Origin: Brevipalpus yothersi
Taxonomy: Eukaryota > Arthropoda > Arachnida > Trombidiformes > Tenuipalpidae
NCBI GenBank assembly: GCA_003956705.1
Contig: QZCP01000141.1
Coordinates: forward strand, 40,664-104,663
Direction: 5' to 3'
DNA length: 64,000 bases
Shown piece by piece: positions 27,336 through 40,469 of the stretch. A program made the translations under genes and the position numbers. The first letter of the stretch is position 1, and each line of letters opens with the position of its first letter. The notes under the pieces were generated by a model. The model saw only the letters and a program-made list of their open reading frames with translations, had not been told where the DNA came from and did not search any database.

Positions 27336-27799
27336 ACTTCACACATACACACAATAGGACACAATCGATGATACGACGATGATGATGATGGATGGTGATG
27401 ATATAATTAAAATTGATCACAAATTATCATCTTGAAACAAAATACGGAAGAGTGAACCAAGAATTCAGAATATTTTCATCAGAATCTGAATTATTTCAAC
27501 AAGATAAAACAGATTCATCAACAATGTTGATATCGATACACTTGCCGAGATTGAATATCTCTTCTCGAGATCTTCTTCATCAACAGTTGATGATCAACTT
27601 GTGTTGAAATGTTTACGTTTGACTTGCTTCAACCTGAGCCATAATTAACATGATGGGCAGTTGAGTGTGTGTGTAATTTAAACTGTAATCGAGAGACGAA
27701 ACGTGGATCAATATCCACTTGATGTTACCACGAAATCGTATCTAATTAAGTACCGGTGCTTGTGTGTGTGCAGGGAGAGAGAGAGGTGAAAGATCAACA
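27336..27799. promoter_or_regulatory. Divergent promoter region, Cdk8 / Jagunal
   Basis: The 464 bp between two divergent start codons must hold both promoters and 5' UTRs. I see no TATA box well placed for either gene, as is usual for housekeeping pairs. A GT-rich run and a GA run lie on the Jagunal side. Confidence 0.5.
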
Positions 27800-28509
27800 A
27801 TGGCATCCAAAGGTCCAATGGTTGTAGGTACTGATGGAAGTGATCATGTCCACCGGCAAATAATTGCCACACATTATTCTCAAAGGTATGTTGATGATTG
27901 AAATATTTTTGGGTGGAATGGTTTGATGCTGAGAGGGGTTAATTGTTGTGTGTGTGTAAAGTATGCTAATGATAATATTTTTCTCTTTACTCTGCTCTCT
28001 CTTTGCTTTTTGTGTATTACAGTGTGGTGAATAAATCAAGGTTAAGATTTGCGATCATAATGCATTATCTTCTACTTGGTCTAATGCTTGCCAAGCTTGC
28101 CGATGATATTCTTGATCGATTTGACATCTTTATACTAGAATTGCAAGAACTTTATATTCCAAAGCCACTTATATGGGAATGGATTTGGTCGTTTGCTGCC
28201 TTATCAAATTTGATTGCGACTAAGTCTATGCGTAAAAATAGTTACACTATGATTAAGATATACCTTTTTATCATCGTATTCACTGCCATATTACCTTTAG
28301 TGTACGCATTAGGTTATTTTTTTAGTGATTTCTGGACTTTCCTGGAAACACGAGATCTATCTAAATTAACTCATGTGTGGAACAAGTATCCTCTAGCAAT
28401 TCTTTGGTATATTTTCATAGTAGTAGCTCTTCAAATTCACTTGGCTCAAGTGTGTTTTGGCTACAATTTGCTCAAAACTTGGTCAGCAAAGCGAGTGAAG
28501 AATCAATGA
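27800..28509 (+). CDS. jagn: Protein jagunal homolog
   Basis: Two exons (27800-27885, 28023-28509) join in frame (AG|T serine) into 190 residues, the usual length for Jagunal. The start MASKGPMVVGTDGSDHVHR carries the family's N-terminal signature, followed by HYSQS and NKSRLRFAI. Four hydrophobic segments follow: MHYLLLGLMLAKLADDILD, the region around WEWIWSFAALSNLIA, IYLFIIVFTAILPLVYALGY, and LWYIFIVVALQIHLAQV. Jagunal is an ER membrane protein that organises ER and vesicle traffic during oogenesis in Drosophila and is needed in human neutrophils; a secretory-pathway role here follows from the family. It ends in a basic KRVKNQ cytosolic tail. It is convergent with the inositol multikinase gene. 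Confidence 0.97.
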
Positions 28510-28527
28510 ATTATATATATATTTGTT

Positions 28528-28533
28528 AATAAA
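28528..28533 (+). terminator. Polyadenylation signal of Jagunal
   Basis: AATAAA begins 19 bases after the stop codon, giving a very short 3' UTR. Confidence 0.5.
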
Positions 28534-28909
28534 TTGGGTTATCTCTCTTTGGAGATATTTCAATTGGTGACTAGTAAGTCTCGATACAATCCGATTGTTT
28601 ATCATTATTACTTGGGATGATTAATCGATGAAATTTTGAAGAGAAAAAAATATGAGTTTCATGGGCCTTCACGTCTTGAACCATGAAATAATCGTGAATT
28701 GAGAAAAATAAGCACAAAAAATTTTTTATGCAGCGAATGTTTTATCGTTTCAAATGAATCACTGGTAAAACCAGCTAGTCATTGCAAAAGCCATTTAATC
28801 ATGGAGAGAAAAAGTTCGTTTTTTATCGTGAAAAGAAATGATGCAAAAAGAGAGAGAGAAAAGTTTCGCTAGTTTTTCATTTTCTAGAGCGTAAAAAAGC
28901 TTCTCATTG

Positions 28910-29867
28910 TTAGAATGATTTAGTCAATAGGCTGTTACGGAAAAACGTGAAATACTCAATAAGCTTATCAAGACCGAACAGATAATTGACATCCAGCGGC
29001 TGATTGGAATTGTTTCGAGCATTCGGATACACATGAGCAAAATCAATCATTTTTAGACGAGCCTTAACACAGGATTCGTGAGAAGAATAGACGAATAACA
29101 AAGAGGAGGAAAAAAAGTTGAGTTTGTGCACATTGTCCACTGTGAACCAATCTCGTAGATTTCGCAATTTACACAGAAACAAATCGATTAATTGCACTCG
29201 GTCAGAAGAATCAAGATGCTGAGCACCAAGGAATAGATCAAGCATATCACCAACAGTTGATGGCACCAATTGGCGGGACATATTCTTGTCAACGATGACC
29301 CAATCATTAGATCGAGGATTGTAAATCTAGGGAAAAAATGAAGCACACATGAAATGATAACGAAATTCTCCTAGAATTTCAACCCTATCAAGTGACACTT
29401 ACCCTCATTCCACAAATTCGAAAACCTAGAATGGCTGAACATGGACTTTTGGCTGTTTCTCGTTTGATCTTCTCATAATCTGCATTCGGATCGTAGGTGA
29501 TCAATCCAATTTTAATGTCCATATTTGACGGATTCACCAGACCATTGGTAACATCTTCAAGTTCCATAAATTTTGTTTGATCAATTGTGGTTAGACCATA
29601 GAATCGTGGTATGAAAGACTGGAGAGTTTTGTATTCCGATGTATACCAAATGGTTCGATAGAAATTGTATTCCCGTGGACCACGAACATCCATCAATGGC
29701 TTGAGCAAGTGAGAAGTTTTACCATCCTTCAAAACACCAAGCTTATTTTTTTCTCTATTGAACATATGTCCTGACAATTGATGACTTGGTGGCGATATAT
29801 GTGATGGAATATTGATAGGCAATACAGGAGACTGTGGTATTGGTTCATGATGATTCAGCTCTTCCAT
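28910..29867 (-). CDS. Ipmk: Inositol polyphosphate multikinase
   Basis: Two minus-strand exons (29867-29403, 29326-28910) join in phase 0 into 293 residues. The inositol-kinase signature PxxxDxKxG reads PSNMDIKIG at 113-121, with the catalytic Asp117 and Lys119. The SSSLL motif sits at 228-232 and the metal-binding IDF at 249-251 (MIDFAHV). VRGPREYNFYRTIW and FMELEDVTNGLVNP match the ATP-binding half. The length and SSSLLFVY suit IPMK better than the longer IP6K or IP3K proteins. IPMK phosphorylates InsP3 and InsP4 and can act as a PI 3-kinase in the nucleus. A proline- and histidine-rich N-terminus of about 35 residues precedes the fold. Confidence 0.93.
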
Positions 29868-31781
29868 GATTATTTTAGAATCGAATTGATTGTTGTTTAT
29901 TACTATTACTCTTTCTCACTGATCTCGAACTTGACAAGATATGAACAGGGTGGCGGCAAGGTTATTACTGGCTTGCTTGATAGTACAAGAAAGATGATGA
30001 TAATTAAGGCGTCAAGGAATCGTTGGCGTCTGGTTAGAATGACAATTCAAACCACTTTATGGCTACCAGAGGATAGGAAGAGCTGGGATCACTCGATGGT
30101 GATGACTGTCATCTTTGAATTATGAACATTTTGATGATGTTTACTTGTATACATATATTCCAAGTATATATGATTGGAGTATTATACTGCTTTCACACAC
30201 AGACACACACACTTACAAGTAATACCACAAGAACAAGAACAATATTTAAAGATAATCAAAAAGAGTAAACTGTATACAGCACCCTAGACTTTGCTCATCC
30301 GTTTGCCTTTTAAATCACAACATCGACATGGTTGACTCTGTATGTCTATGTGACAATGGCAAATATGGCAAATCGGATATCGACAGGGATCACTGATCGA
30401 TAGATGATATCTCTTTTCCCCTCTTCAAGACACAGTCACTGACAGACAGACAGACACACAATTGATTTGAAAAATTCTTCGATAGACTATCAAACCTGCA
30501 ACACACCCAGCAGTGGTAGTAGTGGTTGGATGGTGTAGAGAGAAGTGAATCAAATCAAATCTGATTCTCACAAATCAACGTGGCGCCAAATCATTGACCA
30601 TTGACATCAGCTCCATTGGAACCATACACAAGCCATCACAATCAGGCTGTAAGGATAACAAGGGATGTTGTGTTTCATCTACTAAATTACACAGCAACAG
30701 CATCATCATCATGAATTAAAGGTGAAGAGAGGAGGAAAAGATGATAATGGTGAAGACAATTTAATAAAAGAGAGATAGATAGATAGATAGAATGTCTATC
30801 TAACAAAAACTGATAACTGATTTCAAGAATCAAGAATAGTAAAACATACACACTTCAAGAATCAAGAAAAACGGATACAAAATAGAAAGATATTCACACA
30901 GGAAGTGAGAGAGAGAGAGAAAGTAGATGCGTAAAGCAGTATTGCACTTGAATGATGTAGTTTTCATCATGAAGCTTTCGAATGAATGAAAAAAGTTTAT
31001 CTTTCCTCTCTCTCTTACATCAGATGATGTTCGAGCGTCATTTGTCATCACCATTCATCATACAGTTTACTTAGCGAAGGGGAAATATGGAAGAGAAGGA
31101 GAAAAAAAAATTCAGGGGTAAATAATTTTTCAAAAAACATCATCGAAACTCATGGTGAAGCAATCAGAGAAGCTAGAAAGAGAGAGAGAGAAGAAAACTC
31201 GACAACCTCGAAAATCAATCAAACTTATGGGTGAGCTTATCCTAGATTGTGAGATTTTGAATGAAAGAGTTTTCAAAGAGGAATGTCAAGGAAATATCAA
31301 TCAATAAGGGGCTAATACAATTTGATTGTGATGTTCTAGAAAGTAGTTTTACTTTTGTTTGCTGAAAATAAGTGCACAATACGCTTTTCTTGTTGATCAG
31401 TTAGGATAACAGGAAACAGATGAGTAGTAGTAGATTGTTTGCTGATTGATTGTGACTGATCAGACAGCACAGATCTATAAGGTGTAAAGGTGGCCGTAAA
31501 TTTTTCAACTAGCACCGTGAGGAAGCGAAAAACCAATGTTTTTGAGAGCACAGATAAAGTTGCTGTATCTGGATTGAGAGAGGTTTAAAGTTAAGATTTT
31601 CCATCTTTATCGTGCCAAAGTTTACGTACGAGAGCTCTTCACACCACTCAAACAATCATCGATAATTGTTCCATAAATCAAACATTCTACTCTTGGCTAT
31701 TTTTGAGATATTTTAAAAATTCAGCGAAATCGTGTGCAAATGGAAAGTTATTTTTCAAAAATTCGACTACTCTTTGCTCTC

Positions 31782-31842
<61 letters not shown>

Positions 31843-31854
31843 NNNNNNNNNNNN

Positions 31855-31938
<84 letters not shown>

Positions 31939-32441
31939 AGAATACACCTACGATGAGTCACATAAAATCTCCTAATTTGTTCAACTGAACGTGCCATGTC
32001 ATTCCATGGCTCCAGCTTGAGAACATGATCCTTGAAATGTGTATGATTCCAGAGGAAGAGTTTTGTTCTGATCAAACTGGTGTGATTTCAACATTCAGAG
32101 AGCAATCTTCGAAATGCCACCAGAAACCTTATCTGTGAAAGTCTAGAGCTCAGTACACTTACTACTAGAGAAAACCTTAATTGAATTTCCATTTTCGATT
32201 TTCTGAGAGACTTGATTCCTAGAGCACTCAAATGGACGGACTCATATTGAACCGATTTAAAAACTCGTGAAAAGTAAGAGAAAAGTTCGCAATGATTGTT
32301 GTTTTAAAAAACTTTCACTCAAAAAGAGATTACAAAAATAAAAATTCGGAGCATCTGCTAATGAATGAGGACTTTTCAGCTGTTCCATTCAGAAATTCAT
32401 TGAATTGTTTTCAAGGAGGATAAAAAAAGTGATGACAAACT
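29868..32441. other. Intergenic region with a large CT tract
   Basis: About 2.6 kb. It contains CA-rich DNA near 30195-30215, a (GATA)n-like stretch at 30775-30792, and a large (CT)n tract with an assembly gap. No frame here has protein support; the plus-strand frame at 29847-30125 is unlike any family I know. Confidence 0.6.
31785..31937. repeat. (CT)n microsatellite containing an assembly gap
   Basis: About 150 bases of CT dinucleotides interrupted by 12 N at 31843-31854. All poly(Leu-Ser) and poly(Arg-Glu) frames through it are artefacts. Confidence 0.95.
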
Positions 32442-34555
32442 TTATGGAGGAGTTGTGCCATAATTACCACCTCTCATTCGTTCGAAAATTGCTGTGATCT
32501 CTTCGATTGATCTGTTCTTGGTTTCGGGAACTTTTTTATAAATGAATATCCAAAAGAAGACCATGAGAATAGTGAAAGGAAGAAATGAGAAGTCTTTCAA
32601 GTATCGCTGCAAAGAAAAGTCGAAACATTAAAAATGGATGAAAAGTCAAGTCAAAACAAGTCTTTCCAATCATACCTGCATCAATGGATAAGACAAACCA
32701 ACCAGAAAATTAGTTGACCAATTGACAAGAACTGCAATGCTCATGGCTGCAGAACGAGGACCTTGAGAGAAAAGCTCTGCGGTTATAAGCCATGGAATGG
32801 AGCCTGCAAATGATAGGTATTCATTCAATTGATTAGCATTTGAATGGCTTCTTCGCAAAACGCAGAAGATGAACAAACCTGGTCCGATTGCAAAGAAGAC
32901 GACAAACGATAAAGCACTCAAAATGCCCGCATATGACATTACGGTGGCAACAGACTGATAATAAAAACGTTTTTCATTGAGAGAGAGAGAGAGAAAGAGA
33001 GATAAATTTTGATTAGAAAATGAATGAGGGCATGAAAATCTGTTTCTTTTACCATGAGCAATAGAAACATGGTGAATGCTATGCTGTTTCCAATCATGCC
33101 ACCCAAACCCCATAGCATAAGATTTCGTCGGCCAACTCTATCCATAAGTGGTACAGATATTAATGTTACCACAACCATGATAACTCCAACAGCTATAGTG
33201 GCAAATTGAGCTCCTGTTTGACTTAAGCCAGCATTCATAAAGATGAAAGTTGAATAGTAGAAGATGGCATTTATTCCCGAAAGTTGTTGGGAAAATTGGA
33301 CAATAATGGCGATCAGTAGTGGCATCCGGAATTTATCTTCTTGAAGAATTTTCAACACAGTATACTGTTGGAAGAATTGTGGATATAAGAATTTGTAAAG
33401 AGAAAAATTGATCCCATCACTTACGCTTTCCTCTTGCTGATTTGTTCTATTTTCACATTCAATTTCGTTGACCTCTTCATCTATCTTCGTTGATGTTCTA
33501 AGTTTCTTGAGAGCTGTGAGAGAAGAAAATTTACACCACTCATAATGTAGCCCATATTCTTAGCATGGAATGTAGATGACAAACCTTCTCTAGCTTCATC
33601 AATTTTACCCTTAGTAATCAGCAGATAGCGTGGACTTTCTGGACAAATTGGTAGTGAAATAAGTTGAATGATAGCGGGAATGTAAGCCAAAGCAAGCAGA
33701 GTAGGCCAAGCGGTCTCAGTTCCCAGAAAATAGGGAAGTCCCAATATTTGGCTCATCAAAAGTCCAACCGTCACACCAAGTTGAGCCAGTGTGCCTTGAT
33801 GATGAGGTGGAAGTTTTTGGTGGAAAAAAAGAGAAAGATTGAGATTTATTTATGTGTATGTGAGTGAAAGATGGACCATTCAATCCATCTACTTACCTAA
33901 TGTACCACGCAGTGCAACAGGAGCTATTTCAGATAGATACATTGGAACCAGTGCACAATTAGCTCCACAATTAAGGCCAATAAAGAATCGGCCAATGATC
34001 AGACATGTTATACTTTCGGCTGACTTGCTGACAACCATTAGGGTTACTCCAATGAGAGCAGAAACATTATTAAGTAGAAGACCAGATCGCCTGAAAAATT
34101 TTTTTCATGAAATAGAAAATGTTGCAAAACAAAAATTAAGATAAGAGGTCACTCTTAATACTAAATAGTATGCAATTTTCTTTGCTCAATAATTCAACAA
34201 TTTCTTTTAATAACCTTCCAAATTTATCTGCCAAATAGCCGCCACTCAGACCACCGATCATTCCACCGATTGCAAACAGAGAAACGACCAGTGCAAATAG
34301 AAATGAGACAAGATTTTCACTTGGATTCTGACCACTTTTTCCATCTTTCACTGTAACTCTTATGAAATCTTCAATTTTCTGTGAGAATACAAAACGATTA
34401 TTCCCCATCAGCATGATGGTCAAATTGGTCAAGTGAAAATATTTCCCTCTCACCTTTTGGGGAGCATTCAATACACCAGTATTGTATCCGAACTGAACCA
34501 TTCCCAAAACTGCCCCCAAAATGGCAATAATCAACACACCAGGTAAGTTTTGCAT
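32442..34555 (-). CDS. Facilitated glucose transporter (SLC2/GLUT family)
   Basis: Nine minus-strand exons (34555-34454, 34378-34215, 34090-33897, 33794-33585, 33513-33425, 33364-33053, 32954-32879, 32803-32676, 32606-32442) close in frame into 479 residues with the 12-TM layout of SLC2 sugar porters. Diagnostic motifs in order: [13 protein letters not shown] in TM1, [13 protein letters not shown] after TM2, [24 protein letters not shown] at the start of the central loop, [14 protein letters not shown] in TM7, [21 protein letters not shown], and [12 protein letters not shown] at the C-terminus. The QLS in TM7 and the absence of a long TM9-10 loop point to class I, so glucose is a likely substrate; facilitated diffusion across the plasma membrane follows from the family. 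Introns are 60-124 bp and several donors are weak (GTTATT, GTTTGT twice, GTAAAA). Confidence 0.95.
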
Positions 34556-35452
34556 TATTACCACTACCCTAAGGCTTCAAATCCAAACTAAACAACCAGA
34601 CACACACACAGATGGTAATCCTCTACGGGCAAACAATAAACTACATAAAAATGCCAAATTTTCAATCGAAATACTTGAACACTTCACGATAACGATACTT
34701 TCAACTACACTTGAAAAGTTTCTACTTCGTATTTTGTCTTATTGAACTTCAACTTCATTTCTCAACTTCAACTTCACATCAACTTTTTCATCAACTTCAA
34801 GCCAATAACGTTCGTCAGAGAGTAGATGGCGTCAACGTCTGGAGTAGCAATCGTAAACGATTAAATTACAATTAAATTACACACGTTACGATTGTTAATC
34901 AAAATTATCAATTCGAGTTTGCACCTACTAAAAGAGTGGCACACCTAGACTACCAATAATTACTCTTTGCACCTACCAGATGAATTGGCCGATAAGATGT
35001 GAAAAGAACTGATATTTTGGGTGAGAATTGAATCATGAGTGGAATGAATCATGATGGAGACAATGAAGCAACTGTCAAGTTCACTGGAACAACGTTGGAA
35101 AAAGATTACCATGTTCAAATTTGCCCATGAATCTGTCTGCCAAGGTGATTGAAACAATCTGTGAAGCAAACTGGATGGCTCTTCGATTGTGTATCGATTT
35201 TTCTCTCTGGAAACATGTCGATATATTCTAATTTGGTAGTCTCAGTAATATCTTAATACTTTTTTGAGCTTGCAAGCTGTACTGAATGTGAAAAAGAGTG
35301 ATTGAGAGTGTTGATATTCTCAACCAGACTAGGGGATGGAGTTCTCTCGAGTTACACGTAATTTGTTGTAAGATCACCAGAATTAGGGGTAAAACTTTCG
35401 AGATCGATTGAACACAAATTTTTTCAAATAAAAGGATTAGAGAGAATAATTT
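34556..35452. other. Intergenic region upstream of the sugar transporter
   Basis: About 900 bp of AT-rich DNA with an ACTTC/CAACTTCA-rich stretch near 34740-34800. It should hold the transporter promoter and the 3' UTR of the STARD7 gene, both read on the minus strand. No gene seen. Confidence 0.5.
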
Positions 35453-36742
35453 TTATGTTTTCTCCTCTTGAGTTCTATAATTCAAATTCAGGTAACTACG
35501 ATATAAGTTACCGAAAGAGTTTGATTCTTCTTCGAAAGAACAACTACTATCTTTTCTATTTCTACAATTTTTAAGCCTTAAAGCAGCCTTGTGGAGGGTT
35601 TCAACAAATTCAGGAACACCAGATGCAGCCATCCAATTGTAAGCAGGCCCAGGAAAAGCAGCCTTTGGATCGTCAAAATAGGTGAGAACAAAATCGAAAC
35701 CATTCTCATTGAACGAGTGGTGAGGGCAGATGACCATTTCGGATCTATAGTCTGTAACTCGAACATATTGTTCAGATGGAGGACAACTAGGATGTTCAAC
35801 AGCACGAGAAACGAGGACCATAGCTTTTTCCTCGAAATCAACCACCGCTCTCCGGACTAAACAATATTCTCTACTGTACATAGGAAACTGTGGAAGTAGA
35901 ACAGTAATTAAAATACTGTCAAGAGGAAACCAAAAATGGGTCCACAACTTACCGGATAGTGCATTATCCAATGTATGATTTCATTTCCATAATCAATTAC
36001 ATTATCATGACTTGAAATGGGCCTCTTTTCATCAGCCTCAACAATATCTAGCTTGATGACCAGATGATCCCATGTTTTACGGTATTCGAGATCTTTTTGA
36101 ATCGTGAAGAATTCTTGTGCAGAGATGTCTTTAAAAGAACCAAAAACTGCAGAGAGCAAAGAGTTAGTTAACACAATTAAGAATGTTAAGAATGAGAGGT
36201 GAGCTAATAAAAAAACTACCAACTTTTATATTGATATAAACTACGATTTCCAGCACATTTTCGCCAAACTTGAAAAGTATCTCGTATTATTACCGGCTCC
36301 CAATCATCTTTGGCAAGATATGAGCTGATACTAGATTGAGAGCCATGAAATGATTTCAATAGATCTTTTGAGCTGGCCACTGTTTCCTGTAGCTCATCAT
36401 CATCAACTCCATCGGTATTTAAGAATTGAAATGTAACACCAGCTAGCATAAACATTGGTTTATTGCTTTGAGGCTTAACATCTGCCTTGAAAGATATTGG
36501 CCGAAATCGGAGAGATGGATTAAATCTATTGACCATACGTCTAACCATAGCACCAAAACGCAGAGAGCAACAGTATCTAGTGCATATATGAATGGTAACA
36601 TTAATCACCTACACCTACAATCACCAAAGTATCATCATCAAACTTACCTCATCATATTGAACAAATCGTTGAGGTCATTAAAATTAAAAACACGCTGATG
36701 AGATTGGCGAGAAAATGCTCGCTTATTGAAGAAGTTCCACAT
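35453..36742 (-). CDS. Stard7: StAR-related lipid transfer protein 7
   Basis: Four minus-strand exons (36742-36648, 36576-36224, 36146-35953, 35887-35453) join in frame into 358 residues. The START domain occupies about residues 130-335: WEPVIIRDTFQVWRKCAG, FKDISAQEFFTIQKDLEYRK, TWDHLVIKLDIVEAD, HWIMHYPFPMYSREYCLVRR, VSRAVEHPSCPPSEQYVRV and ENGFDFVLTYFDDPKAAFPG closely follow animal STARD7. STARD7 carries phosphatidylcholine to mitochondria; the short basic N-terminus (MWNFFNKRAFSRQSHQR) fits a mitochondrial targeting sequence. The exon 2 donor (AAAA|GTTGGT) is weak; it was chosen because it alone keeps frame into FGSFKD. The acidic/Ser-rich end after FEEESNSF is not conserved. Confidence 0.95.
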
Positions 36743-37473
36743 TTTTGACTATATGTTGGAAGAGATAATGATTCACATACACCAACACACTCTACAAAGT
36801 AACATAATTCAACATGATACACATTATATAAATGATTTCAAAACGAAACAATCGGCCTGTTGATACATGAATCACATTAGAACTCGATTATTCAAAGCAT
36901 GCTGTTTTGATTGCCGAAAAGCGCACATAAACAGATGAAGAAAAGAGGATGAAATGATGCAGCTTCATTTGCGCACTTTTCGAGATCGAGAGAGAGAGAG
37001 TTGAACAAGAATATCCAGAATTCATGATGGAATGAATTATTATATTGGAAAGTATTGAACAAATTTCAATGATCTAGAATCTGAATCAATTGGGATTTCA
37101 TTTCCTTTGGTGAGTAGAGGATTGAAAAAATTTTTCATTCGATTCAGAATTCGAATGAATGAAATCAAATTGACTGTGATTCTGGTGAAGATTGGATATC
37201 TTCCAGATTATATATGTTTCTCAAGGACAAAGTGACTTATATAACATATCATACTGTTGGGGAACATGAATCACGAGCATGATTAAAAAGCATGTAAGCA
37301 GTAAACGAGGTGTAAAAATAAGTTTCAACATGAATTAGTGTTCAAAGGGATGAGAAAATATTTACTTTTATTGATTAGTCATAGGAACTTATTCAACACA
37401 AATATGAAGGCATTCTGAGAAAAGGGATAGAAAATATTTTAATTATAGGTACTTTTGTCACCACAATGAACAG
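36743..37473. other. Intergenic region between IntS5 and STARD7
   Basis: About 730 bp. It contains the IntS5 polyadenylation signal and, near STARD7, its promoter. A short GA run lies at 36987-37000. No gene seen. Confidence 0.5.
37367..37372 (-). terminator. Polyadenylation signal of IntS5
   Basis: AATAAA on the minus strand, 101 bases past the IntS5 stop codon. Confidence 0.5.
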
Positions 37474-40469
37474 TTAGACCCATTCTTCAGTTGGAAAAGC
37501 TCTGTTCTGTTCATCCTCTGGGGAAACCTGTAGTCCTTTGAAAATTTTCACAAAGATTGGTCCAGGCAACTTTTGTGATGTGATAATCCTCAGTCTTTCC
37601 ATGTAAGTTCGCAATGAGTTTTGATTCGGTCTAACTGAAGGTGGACTATTATCACGCATATACCTCCACAGATCATTGAGAACACAAAAAATTTCCCAAG
37701 GATTGAGAGATTCCATTATCTGGGGCAAATATTTGAACGGAATGCTTGGGGCGAGTTCACTGGAGGCAATCAGAGAGACTAGTCTATGGAGAAATTAGAT
37801 TTGTTGTAGATAAGTCAATAGAAAATTATAAACTTCACAAAGTTATTCAAGTGTCGATAGAAACTCACTTTTGCGTAGAGCTTAGCTTTTCTTTGGATGC
37901 TGTTGCAGATGCCCAACAACAAAGTTGTACAGCCATCAAGGCTCGAATAAGAACTGAACAAGAATACAGATTCCCTGTATTGGCGATGAGTTCACAAAAG
38001 TCCCACAGAACAGGATTTGAATCAAACTTTCTGGCTATATGCAGATCTCTCTCAATGGTCACCTGGAAAGATAAGAAAAAGATGATCAATCAATTTTTTA
38101 CAAAAAAACCAAGAAATACTACCTTGAGAAAATCTTCATCAGGCCATGGTTTATCGTTGAACATCACATCAGGTGTGACACATTCAACTAGTAAAGAGGC
38201 AAAAGCTTGACTTTCAGTTACACAACAACGAACTGCATCTAGAAGTAATTGTCTTCTGAGAGAAGATTCATGACTATCGATTGCTTGATTGAAAACTCTT
38301 TTGCGAGGATTCAATGAGATTTTTCGGAACTTCGAGATCTCTCCATACTCAAGATTTTCTTTGAAAAGATTTAAATGAGATGGCAACCTTTCAAAGCTTG
38401 TTGATCGAGGTCGATTATTTCTTTGTAGCTCAGCTTCAATCAAAGTTCTGGTTAGAATGTGTTGATTGGCTTCTAAATTTTTTGAAAGATAAGACATAAG
38501 CTTTTGACACACAGTAGCCATTTGCATATTCAAATCTAGATCGTAATCATCAGCAGCAATGATATCAAGAAGTTTCATATAAAATGACATGAGACTGATG
38601 CAAAGGTGATGTTTCGGACGCTTAACAAGACGTGGGTCTCGCTCAACACAACACAATATGAGTTTTAGAGTGTAAAAAATTCGCTGATCAAGTATATCAC
38701 TTTGAATGTATTCGGTGAACATTGAAGTCAATTGATCGATATCAAGTTCTAAAGCATCATCAGAATCAAAAAGTGATAGTAGATTGGCCCAAAACTTTGG
38801 CTCTTTGGAAGTTGGCTGCATGACTGCCTTACGGAAACACTCATAGATATGAGCACCGTAAGATAACTTGAGATATTTGATCAGATTCACAAGGATTGGA
38901 CTTGGGGGAGATACAACAGCAGATGAAATGCTGTCAGAGTTTGTATTTAAAGTGTTCAGAATTTGATGAAATACTCTACTGGAAAAATCTAGCCCAAAAT
39001 GTAGGCATAAAAGTTCGATAACTCGAGTTTGAAGTTTCTTGAGATTTCCTGATGAGCGTTCGAGAGTACTGCTGACAAGATGATCCGAATTTGTTCGCAG
39101 AACTTCTAAGATGGGAGCTGAAGTATCAGCGTTTGTGGTATAAACTAGTTCATGAAGATGTGAAACAATGGAATTTAGGATGGAGAACGCTTTTTCACGA
39201 ACAATTGCATTGGCATCACGATGCGAGCAAGCTTTGAACACAAGTTGTAGAAGCTCGTAAGAATTATTTGCATTAAGAATACAATATATCACAGGAGGTT
39301 GAAGATTCTCAGTCAGAGTTTGACTAAGATCATTGAGCATGGGGATGTCAACTAAAGGAAGAGAAATCATTATTAGTATAACATAATCATATAATCGAGA
39401 AAGGTCTTCTAATCACAACTTAAATACCTTGTCTCAAAGCTTCGATTGCAAGTAAATTGAGAAGTGGTCGAGAGTTTGCGGCTAGTTTAAGTAAAAAAGG
39501 TATGTTGAATGGAGATGCATTGATGATGGCTTGTGGATTATGTTCACTTATGTAGGATAGCATATTTGTCACAGAAGATGGACTGGCTTTGCTTTCCAAT
39601 AAACACTGAATACATGCTGCAAAAAGAGATGAATCACTTTCGGATGGAATAGAGGCTATGAGATGGGCTGAAATCCAATCGGAAGCAGGTGAAAAGTCTA
39701 TGAGACGTTGAAGAAGTGTTTGACAATTCATGACTGGTGTGGTAAATTTTTGATCCATAGAGGTCGATAGATCACCACCCGTACTGGAATTTGATGGTAA
39801 AGAGGAAAGATTCATGATAATTTTTAGAATGAGATCAACTACATGACATTTGATCCAGAATCTGATGTACTCTGAAAATACAGCCACCGGACTAACAGCT
39901 GCCGGTGTTGAAGTTAAACTCTGTATTGGACATTTAGCACTTAGACCAGAAATAAATTGTAGACACCAATCAATGATCATCTGTCTACAATTGGATTCGT
40001 CTGATTCAACCAAATTGACGAGAGTTTTTCCAATCAAGTCAACATAACGATTGATCGCTTGACCATCATCATTAGAGTCAGATGAATCAGGTAGAGATTG
40101 TAAGTTTGCTGTACCAGTTTCCATTACTGGTGGACTCATTGGAGTATCTCCGACAGCACATTGGCTATCACAAGATTTTCGTTCTTTGGTTACCGGCTTA
40201 CTAGTCTCACTTGGATGAAGTAATGTCCACCACAAGTAATCACTTTCATTTTTGCTACCTGGAATACGATTATTTTCTACCAAATATTTTTCAACCAAAT
40301 CATCAAACAATTGGCCAAAGAACATGAGCACAGCTGATCGAGCTGGCGGAACACGCTGGAGTAAATCGATCGCCGAATTAATTACCAAATCACCATTCAA
40401 TGATTTTTTTTCACTAGCAAATTGAAGAAAATTTTTCAATTCCAATCGCAATTGTTCACTATCACACAT
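37474..40469 (-). CDS. IntS5: Integrator complex subunit 5
   Basis: Four minus-strand exons (40469-39428, 39351-38123, 38062-37869, 37783-37474) join in frame into 924 residues, near the length of animal INTS5. Landmarks shared with it: VPPARSAVLMFFGQLFDDLV near the N-terminus, SDWISAHLIASIPSES, and near the C-terminus LLVECVTPDV, WPDEDFLKVTIERDLHIARK and CSVLIRALMAVQLCCWASA, followed by the PFKYLPQIMESLNPWEI block. Integrator processes snRNA 3' ends and attenuates RNA polymerase II at promoters; INTS5 is a helical-repeat scaffold joining the INTS8-PP2A module to the rest. The start is placed at MCDSEQLRLEL; the in-frame upstream codons lack ATG. It is divergent from SMC6 with 696 bp between starts. 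Confidence 0.9.

Noticed and set aside
29847..30125. 92-codon plus-strand frame upstream of the inositol multikinase
   Set aside because: It overlaps that gene's start and promoter, and its composition is unlike a protein family.
31703..32075. Several overlapping frames rich in Leu-Ser or Arg-Glu
   Set aside because: Same artefact: CT repeat with 12 N; no flanking protein similarity.
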